Assembly: GCA_016280345.1 (NCBI GenBank)
Contig: JAEEGN010000306.1
Coordinates: forward strand, 1-13,768
Length of the DNA stretch: 13,768 nucleotides
Source: Selenomonadaceae bacterium
GTDB lineage: Bacteria > Bacillota > Negativicutes > Selenomonadales > Selenomonadaceae
Direction: 5' to 3'
A program made the position numbers and the translations under genes. Numbering within the stretch: position 1 is the first letter of the stretch; each line of letters begins with the position of its first letter. The notes beneath the pieces are model-generated. The model searched no databases. It was given only the letters and a program-made list of their open reading frames with translations, and was not told the DNA's origin. Below are positions 7,211 through 13,600 of the stretch, one piece after another.

Positions 7211-8536
7211 ATGAACGTGAAACCATCTCTCGTCAAGGCGCTGACGACGGCGCTCGTCGCCGGCGCGGCATCCACGGCCTTCGCGGCGGCGAATCCCTTC
7301 GAGGACGTTCCGGCTGACCACTGGGCCTACGACGCGGTCTCGCAACTGGCGGCCGACGGCGTCATCGAAGGCTACGGCGACGGCACCTATCGCGGCGAAC
7401 AGGAAATCACCCGCTACGAGATGGCCCAGATGGTCGCCCGGGCCATGGCCAAGCGCCCGTCCGGCGCCGACAAAGCCCTCGTCGACAAACTGGCCGCCGA
7501 ATTCGCCGACGAGCTCAACAGCCTCGGCATCCGCGTCGGCGCCCTGGAGAAAAAAGTGGACAACGTGAAATGGAACGGCACCGTGCGTTACCGCTACTAC
7601 AACGAAATACACCGCTGGAACCGCGACTTTTACGATTGGGAAACAGGCGAACGCCTCCCGGAGCACTTCCACGCGCAGTACGTCACCCTCCGCCTTGAGC
7701 CGGAGGTACGGATCAACAAGAACTGGACCGGCCATGCCCGCATTGATTACAACACCGACATGAACTCCGCGAAGAACGCCACCAACGGATCCATCGCGGA
7801 TTTCGGAGTCAACGAATTCCAGGTTGACCGCATGTGGGTACAGGGCGACTATGGCAAAACCCGAATCATGCTGGGCAAACTGGCCTATTTCAGCAACATT
7901 GACCACGGCATGATGTTCGACCACACGGTATCGGGCGGTCAGATCACCTTCGGCAACAAAGTCAGGGCGACGCTGAGCGTCGGCCGGGTAAACGGCGTTT
8001 ACGCGCGCTCCGACGTATGGCAGGTCCGGTGGGAAGACCCGGAAGGAGACTCCGCCAGCTATCAGGGCTTCGAGATATACAACGACCGCGCCGACAAGAT
8101 CACCTGGGGCGTCGGCTACCATCGCTTCGTGAACAAGGCGCATTACAAGGCGATGTACTCCGGGAATTCCCCTGTCGATGAAAGCAAAGACGCGGCCAAC
8201 ATCTGGGAAATCGGCCTCGGCTGGCGGCTCGACAAAAACTTCCTGCTGCACGGCGCCTACGCCTGGAACACCGCGGCGGCAGAGGACGGCTCCTACGGGA
8301 CCATGAATGTGAAACGCGCCTGGAGCGTTGAACTGGACTACAAGGGCGCCGATCCGGCGAAACCCGGTTCGTGGGGCGCCTTCATCGCCTATCGCCGCCT
8401 CGGGAGCGAAGCCGTCTGGGCCCCGACCTACGATGCCATCCTCCTCGGACAGAAAGGCGTGGAACTCGGCATCGACTACGTGCCGATGAAAAACTTCCAG
8501 GCGTCGGTCAAGTATTTCATCGGCAAGGATATGTAG
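7211..8536 (+). CDS. SLH-domain outer-membrane porin (OmpM type), ended by an early TAG
   Basis: 441 aa to the first stop. A signal peptide ends near AFA (residue 25). An SLH domain follows at about 28-80 (NPFEDVPADHWAYDAV ... GYGDGTYRGEQEITRYEMA), then a coiled-coil stretch (about 84-118, ALEKKVDNVK). From residue about 119 there are alternating amphipathic strands of a beta-barrel (WNGTVRYRYY, YVTLRLEPEVRI, VEVxLDY-like repeats). In Negativicutes such proteins tether the outer membrane to cell-wall polysaccharide through SLH and form general diffusion pores. Start ATG 7211 has GGGAGG eight bases upstream. The frame stops at TAG 8534-8536 after VKYFIGKDM, with no C-terminal aromatic. In the same frame, 26 more codons lead to a proper barrel end (see the next entry), so this version appears to lack its last strand and may be misassembled unless the stop is read through. 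Confidence 0.9.
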   Translation: MNVKPSLVKALTTALVAGAASTAFAAANPFEDVPADHWAYDAVSQLAADGVIEGYGDGTYRGEQEITRYEMAQMVARAMAKRPSGADKALVDKLAAEFADELNSLGIRVGALEKKVDNVKWNGTVRYRYYNEIHRWNRDFYDWETGERLPEHFHAQYVTLRLEPEVRINKNWTGHARIDYNTDMNSAKNATNGSIADFGVNEFQVDRMWVQGDYGKTRIMLGKLAYFSNIDHGMMFDHTVSGGQITFGNKVRATLSVGRVNGVYARSDVWQVRWEDPEGDSASYQGFEIYNDRADKITWGVGYHRFVNKAHYKAMYSGNSPVDESKDAANIWEIGLGWRLDKNFLLHGAYAWNTAAAEDGSYGTMNVKRAWSVELDYKGADPAKPGSWGAFIAYRRLGSEAVWAPTYDAILLGQKGVELGIDYVPMKNFQASVKYFIGKDM

Positions 8537-8617
8537 CGTGATTTTCTTCCGGGCATAATCGGCAACCAGGACGCCAAAGCCTCCTCATTTTTCACCGAAC
8601 TGAACTTCTTCTTCTGA
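8537..8617 (+). other. In-frame continuation of the porin beyond the TAG, with the outer-membrane C-terminal signal
   Basis: Directly after TAG 8534-8536, the porin frame continues for 26 sense codons to TGA 8615-8617. It ends SSFFTELNFFF: alternating hydrophobic residues and a terminal Phe, which is the signal recognised by the BAM complex in barrel proteins. The terminator hairpin starts 16 bases after this TGA but 97 after the TAG, which supports TGA as the original gene end. With one sense codon in place of TAG the porin would be 468 aa. CAG (Gln) to TAG is one transition. Confidence 0.75.
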
Positions 8618-8632
8618 AAACCGCATCAAAAC

Positions 8633-8664
8633 AGCCCGTGAAGCCTCCCGCTTCACGGGCTTTC
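8633..8664 (+). terminator. Strong hairpin terminator of the porin gene
   Basis: AGCCCGTGAAGC (8633-8644) and GCTTCACGGGCT (8650-8661) form a perfect 12-bp stem with a CTCCC loop, followed by a short TT. On the other strand the stem is followed by GTTTTG, so it may also stop transcripts from the convergent cytochrome gene. Confidence 0.8.
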
Positions 8665-8682
8665 GCATTGAAAAAACGGAAC

Positions 8683-8791
8683 CCCCTCACGGAGGGAAGG
8701 CTGAGCCTCCCCGCGGAGAGGGGGCACGAGATCCGGCGGACTGCGCAATAGCCCGCTGGACTATTGCGGCGAGCGCAGCGAGCCAGCGGGG
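8683..8791. repeat. Hairpin-rich intergenic repeat element
   Basis: Several inverted repeats are packed here: CCCTC-ACG-GAGGG near 8684, GGGAAGGC/GCCTCCC, CCCC/GGGG around CGCGGAGA, CGCAATAG (8744-8751) with CTATTGCG (8761-8768), and CCCGCTGG (8752-8759) with CCAGCGGG (8783-8790). The last two stems overlap and exclude each other. No reading frame is convincing. The look is that of a dispersed REP- or MITE-like element between convergent genes. Confidence 0.4.
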
Positions 8792-8887
8792 AGGTCGTCA
8801 AGGCCCAAAGATTTCGGCTTTCAGCGGAAAGGTGTCAAGGCGACGGCTTGCAGCCGGGAGGTCGTCGCTTCGCTTCACGCGGTTTTA

Positions 8888-9553
8888 TCATGCGCCGCGC
8901 CCCTCCTTTTCGCCGCGGCGGGCCAGCAGCGTCCCCAGGACCGTGTAGAGGCCGATGATGGCCAGGAAGATGAAAGGGACGATCGCCGGCGGCAGCTTCA
9001 GCGCCGTGATACCGTAGATGCGCCGCAGCAGCAGGCGGTTGCCGACCTGATAGAGAACGGAAGCGTAAGCCCCCGCCGCCGCGATCAGCAGCGCCGCTAC
9101 CCGGCAGCCGGCGCGGTAAAGCCGGGACGCGGTATCGAGCCGGCACCGGCGGACGAAGCGCCCCCAGAGGGCCGGCCAGTGAAAGCCCAGATGGAGCCCG
9201 CAGAGAATCAGCATGGCGTAGGAAAAACCGATATGGACGCGGCGCACGGGAATGCTCCGCTCCCAGCCCGGGCCGAGGATGCCGTGGAAGAGATTCCGGG
9301 CGATGACGAGGCCGGTCAGCGTGGCCACCAGGAAGGCCGCGAACAGCGCGACGTTCACCAGATCGGGGAGACGGCGGCGCCAATGCCCCTGCCGCAGCGA
9401 GGAAAACCAGCCGCGGTTCCAGTCGAAGTGCAACAGCGCCAACAGCGGCAGGACAAGCCCCAGCGCCTCATGCAGCCACTTCGGGAAAACGCGGAAACAC
9501 ATCAGGACGATCAGCACCACCAGCATCGCTATATCCAGGACGATCTTCTTCAT
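8888..9553 (-). CDS. Six-helix membrane cytochrome b-like protein (DUF4405-like)
   Basis: 221 aa from ATG at 9553-9551, preceded on the minus strand by GGGAGGGAGG. Hydrophobic helices lie at about 5-20, 27-43, 64-86, 104-122, 146-168 and 189-210. H28 and H42 lie in helix 2, and H107 and H121 in helix 4: two pairs each spaced 14 residues, as in cytochrome b helices that hold two haems. H125 is also present (GLHLGFHW). Inferred: an integral-membrane di-haem b protein moving electrons between the membrane quinone pool and a partner. The helix pattern and haem spacing fit DUF4405-type cytochromes, often paired with flavin-carrying (FMN-bind) proteins, but no such partner gene is in the window. 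It stands alone, convergent with the porin. Longer frames starting upstream (to 9661) are not needed since ATG 9553 has the ribosome binding site. Confidence 0.75.
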   Translation of the reverse strand: MKKIVLDIAMLVVLIVLMCFRVFPKWLHEALGLVLPLLALLHFDWNRGWFSSLRQGHWRRRLPDLVNVALFAAFLVATLTGLVIARNLFHGILGPGWERSIPVRRVHIGFSYAMLILCGLHLGFHWPALWGRFVRRCRLDTASRLYRAGCRVAALLIAAAGAYASVLYQVGNRLLLRRIYGITALKLPPAIVPFIFLAIIGLYTVLGTLLARRGEKEGRGA

Positions 9554-9591
9554 GACGCGCCTCCCTCCCGACGGAGAATCTTTCCTTCCTA

Positions 9592-9620
9592 ATTGTAGCC
9601 GATTTGCCGGAAGAAGGGAA
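9592..9620 (-). promoter_or_regulatory. Likely promoter of the cytochrome gene
   Basis: On the minus strand TACAAT (complement of 9592-9597) lies 17 bases after a weak -35, TTCCCT (complement of 9615-9620). The start of transcription would be about 30 bases before ATG 9553. Good -10, poor -35. Confidence 0.45.
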
Positions 9621-9774
9621 CCTCTTTTTCCGGCGGAACCGGAACGATGGAAAACTGACATGGTGCCTGGTATTTTTACAATTTTGGGTCGATGACCGGG
9701 AGAGAGGCAACGCGTCGCTCCTTGTTATTCATGGGTTGGCGGCCATCGAAGAAACGCCCCTCAAAAATACGAAG

Positions 9775-9787
9775 TACAAATTTTGTA
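9775..9787. promoter_or_regulatory. Perfect short palindrome, possible operator
   Basis: TACAAATTTTGTA is an exact inverted repeat of TACAAA around one central base, in an AT-rich patch. Its distance from the cytochrome start (about 220 bases) is long for an operator, and chance cannot be excluded. Confidence 0.25.
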
Positions 9788-10117
9788 GTTCTGATTTTGG
9801 ATCGCTTCTCCGGGAAAGGCGACGAAGCCCTGCCATATATGCTTTTTCGGCAGGTCGGAAAAAGGGATCTTCTGCCAAATTGCGCGTTTTTGACAAAAAC
9901 CGGAGGGGCCCGTCGGGCATTCCCTGCGGTACGCCTTTCTTTCCGGAGCGTGAAAGTCCGGCGAACGGTCACGGGACCGCCGCAGGCGGTGGATGAGGTT
10001 CCACGGCATTACGCTCTACGCAAATCTGACTTATTCCGCGAAGAACTACAGTTCTCGCAGTTTTATCATGCCGTCTCCCTCCCTTCGCGCCCGCGACGTG
10101 CCGGTGGGGAGCGAAGC

Positions 10118-10151
10118 AAAAAAAGGCGCCCAGCGAATGGGTGCCTTTTTT
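10118..10151 (+). terminator. Bidirectional intrinsic terminator
   Basis: A run of A, then GGCGCCC (10125-10131), a 7-base loop and GGGTGCC (10139-10145, one G-U pair), followed by TTTTTT (10146-10151). A-run and T-run on both sides allow use in both directions. No gene ends close to it on either strand, so the transcript it closes is unknown; it may belong to a lost gene or a small RNA. Confidence 0.7.
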
Positions 10152-10163
10152 GATCCGATGCCA

Positions 10164-10260
10164 ACGAGCGCTAAGACTCCCGCCTCTAAGGCGGAGGATA
10201 AGCGCTCGTAAAGCCCTGGGGTAATTCGACGAAATTCCGTGGGAGTAAAAAACTCCCCCG
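10164..10260 (+). mobile_element. Folded element resembling the right end of an IS200/IS605-type (TnpB) insertion, without tnpB
   Basis: ACGAGCGCT (10164-10172) pairs with AGCGCTCGT (10201-10209), enclosing an inner hairpin GACTCCCGCC ... GGCGGAGGAT (stem CCGCC/GGCGG, 10180-10194). AAGCCCTGGGGTAATTCGAC follows, then a GGGAGT-AAAAA-ACTCCC hairpin (10241-10257). From memory, this order (outer stem, 'GACTCCC' hairpin, 'CCCTGGGGTAATTC') resembles the region downstream of tnpB, which also yields the guide RNA of TnpB nucleases. No TnpA or TnpB coding sequence is in the window, so it would be a remnant or a passive derivative. The mobile-element origin is inference; a structured RNA of another kind is possible. 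Confidence 0.35.
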
Positions 10261-10277
10261 GAATAAATCTCATTTTA

Positions 10278-10306
10278 TTGTGCAACGGTGGGTTTTCGTG
10301 TACAAT
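10278..10306 (+). promoter_or_regulatory. Sigma-70-type promoter of the RTX-like gene
   Basis: TTGTGC (10278-10283) and TACAAT (10301-10306) are spaced by exactly 17 bases. Transcription would start near 10313, directly after the folded element, and the first downstream gene is the one at 10641. Confidence 0.65.
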
Positions 10307-10640
10307 TACGATTGGGGAAATGTGGATACTGTATGGGCCACTCCCGTCGATGGGCGGTGAGGATGAGAAAGGCAGGGGCCGGGTATGTTGATGATGGATG
10401 TCCACAGGGGGCACTGTCCCGTAAGCGCGAACCGGCGCGAAGAACTCCATATCCTATCCCACCGGGGAGGGGGCGCGGCCCGTCCTCTTTTTGGCGTATC
10501 GCTTTTCCGGGGCAGGCGGCGGCGTTTCCCGGCAGCGGCAGACAGGCGGCGATGAAAGCGCCGGGAAGCAAGAGCGCGGGGGCCGGGCGGCCTTCGCTTT
10601 GGGCATAGCCGGCAACGGGACGTGAAAGGACGGATGCATC
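10307..10640 (+). other. Long untranslated leader of the RTX-like gene
   Basis: About 330 bases lie between the promoter and ATG 10641. No known riboswitch is recognised by eye, and the short open frames inside have no family resemblance. The second half is very G/C-rich. Its length would allow a structured leader or a second promoter nearer the gene. Confidence 0.4.
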
Positions 10641-13600
10641 ATGGCATGGGAAGCAAACGACAGCGTAGCGGTGTGGAACGGCAATATTGCAAGCGGCGAG
10701 GTCACTTTGCCGGCGGTGGTGGGTGGCAGCGCGTTTCATCACGTCAGCGTCACCGGAGACGTGACGGGCGACACCACGATAACCGGCAGCGGCGCCGCCG
10801 ATACCGTCGAGGTCGGCGGGGGCATCGGAAACGTCAACAATCCAGGGAATACCGTCGTAAACCTCGGTGACGGCGGCAACAAGCTCGATGTGAAAGGGAA
10901 GGGTTTCACGTACTCCCTGGAGCACGCCACCGTCACCGCGGGCGCGGGCGACGACACCGTCCTTCTCCCTTATGGGACGAAAAAGTCCTCCATCGGCCTC
11001 GGGGCCGGCAACGACCGGCTGACGCTTTGCGGCAGTGACGGGTATGCCGATTCCCTGACGGTCGCCATGGGCGCCGGCGACGATACCGTTGTCATTTCTT
11101 TTCGGGTTGATGGCGGCTATCTGGCCAACGGCTCGGCCATCGACCTCGGGGACGGAGCCAACCGGCTCGAAATCAACGGGATGAAATCCAGCAACGCGAA
11201 TTCCCTGGAGGACTCCACCGTCACCGGGGGCACGGGCCGCGACACCGTCAGGCTCGCTTACGGGGCGAAGAACGCGGTCATCAGCCTCGGCGCCGGCGAC
11301 GACGAGCTGACGCTTTGCGGCATCAGCGGCTATGCCGATTCCCTGACGGTCGCCATGGGGGCCGGCGACGATGCCGTTGTCATTGAGGGAAAACCCAACC
11401 GCGGCTATCTGACCAACGGCTCGGCCATCGGCCTCGGGGAGGGCGCCAACCGGCTCGATATCAAAGGGTATGATGGCGATAACATTTCCGTGAATGAATC
11501 GACCATCACCGCGGGCGCGGGCAGCGACAGCGTCAATATCAATAAAGGCGTAAACAAATCTTCCATCAGCCTCGGCGGCGGCGGCGACACGCTGACGATT
11601 GGCTACGTTGTCGGCGGAAGCTCGACCATCGACCTCGGCGCCGGCGACAATTCGCTGGCGATTTCCGGCTATGTCATCCAGTCCACCGTCCGCGCGGGGG
11701 CGGGCAACGATACGATCACGGTGCAAGGCGCCTCCAGCCAGGCGAGGATCGACACCGGGGCCGGGCACGACAGTCTTCGTGTCAGATACGCTAAGAATGG
11801 TACGGAAATCTACCTCGGCGAGGGCAACGACTCGTTCAGCTCGGACGAAGAAGCCAAGCAATCCACCATCGACGCCGGCGCGGGCAATGATTATATAAAC
11901 CTGTCATCTTCCTCCGTCGATTCCCTCACGCTGTACCTCGGCGCCGGCGACGATACGCTGCGGCTGAAATACAACGGGCTCACGAAAATCGCCTGCTCCC
12001 TCGGCGCCGGTGACGTGCTCGTATTGACCGATGCCAATCTTAGCGGGAAATCCGTCGAGGCGACGACGGATACGCTCCGCGTCAACGGCGGCACCGCGAC
12101 CAATATCACCCTGGCGTCGGCCGACCTCCACCTGGACATCACGGGCACGGTTACCGGGTGCGGGTTCAGCCTCGGCGCCGGCAAGGACACGCTGACGATC
12201 GGCGGCAATGTCGTCAACACCACCATCGACGCCGGCGCCGGCAACGACGAGGTGGACCTGGCGGGCGGCGTCGCCGATTCGCTGGCGCTGACGCTGGGCG
12301 GCGGCGACGATACGCTGAAGGTCAAGGCGCTGGACGACCTCGGGAAAATCACCGGCGAATTCGACGCCGGCGACCTGGTCGTGCTGCGTGAGACGGTCGG
12401 CGGCAGCCTTACCGATGTCCTGAAGCTCGACGACAGCGGCCATCTGCTCGTCAACGGCGCGTCCTCGGGCATCACCGTGGCGGCGTACCCGGGCGGGGGA
12501 GAGACGAAGTACGCCTTTTACGCGCAGAACGGCGCCACCGGCGACAAGGTCATGATTTCCTATCCGCCATCCTCGCCGACGCCACCGGGGCCGACGCTGC
12601 CGCCGGGCTATTGGAACGACGACGGTATCTATGTCATCACCGGCGTGGACGGCGACAACAACATCGACATCCGGGGCCTCGACAGCGTGGTCATCGTGTC
12701 CCTGGGCAGCGGCTCGGACACGGTGGCGGCGACGGGCCGCGGCGACACGATTTTCACCGGCGGCGGCAATGACAGCGTGTTTGTCAGCGGCGCCAGTGGC
12801 GGCTACCTCGACCTGGCCGGCGGCGACGATACGCTGAATCTGGCCGGGGCCAACGCCACCGTGAACCTCGGCGGCGGCAACGACAAAGCCACCGTCAGCA
12901 GCGACAACGCGAAAATCGACCTCGGCGACGGCGCCGACACCCTGGCCCTCACCGGCCTCGGCGGCACGGTGAAAGCCGGCACCGGCGACGACGTCCTGGA
13001 CGTCACCGGCGGCACCGGCCATTCCCTCGACGCCGGCAGCGGCAGCGACTCGATTTCCGTCCGCGGCACCTACGAAACGATCTACGCCGGCACCGGCGAC
13101 GACACCATCATCTTCGACGGCACCGGCACCGACGGTTTCCACTACGTCGAACTGGCCGAGGACAACAACCTCGTCAGCGTCAAGGGCGGCGACGGCCATA
13201 CCACCATCAACGGCGGCGTCTCGGCCGACAGCCTCTACTTCACCGTCGGCAACGTGGAGCGCGACCTGCTGAACCTCGGCGGCGGCAACGATTATGTGTT
13301 CTTTGATAGCCCCAGCGCCGGCGGCACCGTCGCCCGGGCCAACAACACCACCCTGGACGGCGGCATCGGCGACGACAGCGTCTATGCCTGGTCGGCGGAG
13401 CAGGCCATCCTGGACGGCGGCACCGGCGACGACAGCATCAACATCGTCAACGCCCGCTACGCCACCATTGTCAGCGGCAGCGGTGACGACACCGTCCTTC
13501 TCGGCACGGACGCCAACGGCAACAATGCCACCGACAACAGCACCGGCTACAACGTCGTCAACCTGCGCGGCGACGGCGACGGGAAAGGCCACAACGTCGT

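Larger units (their letters stand above)
9621..10277. other. Non-coding stretch with several hairpins
   Basis: No frame in this ~650 bp has family-like protein sequence; the open frames on both strands are short, rich in Arg/Ser/Pro and overlap each other. It holds a perfect 13-base palindrome at 9775-9787, AGAACT-AC-AGTTCT near 10040-10053, CTTCGC/GCGAAG at 10083-10116, a terminator-like hairpin at 10118-10151 and the folded element at 10164-10260. The 21 bases at 10051-10071 match 8873-8893 with three differences, so part of it is repeated in this window. Confidence 0.5.

Noticed and set aside
9692..10153. Overlapping open frames on both strands between the cytochrome and RTX-like genes
   Set aside because: Arg/Ser/Pro-rich translations with no family resemblance, and they run straight through hairpins and a terminator.
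10201..10240. Possible tRNA T-arm (GGGGTAATTCGAC)
   Set aside because: The T-loop consensus, acceptor stem and anticodon arm cannot be built around it. I saw no tRNA or rRNA gene anywhere in the window.
10275..11861. 528-codon open frame on the minus strand
   Set aside because: Same cause: opposite the RTX-like gene and its leader, repetitive low-complexity translation, no ribosome binding site or family motifs.
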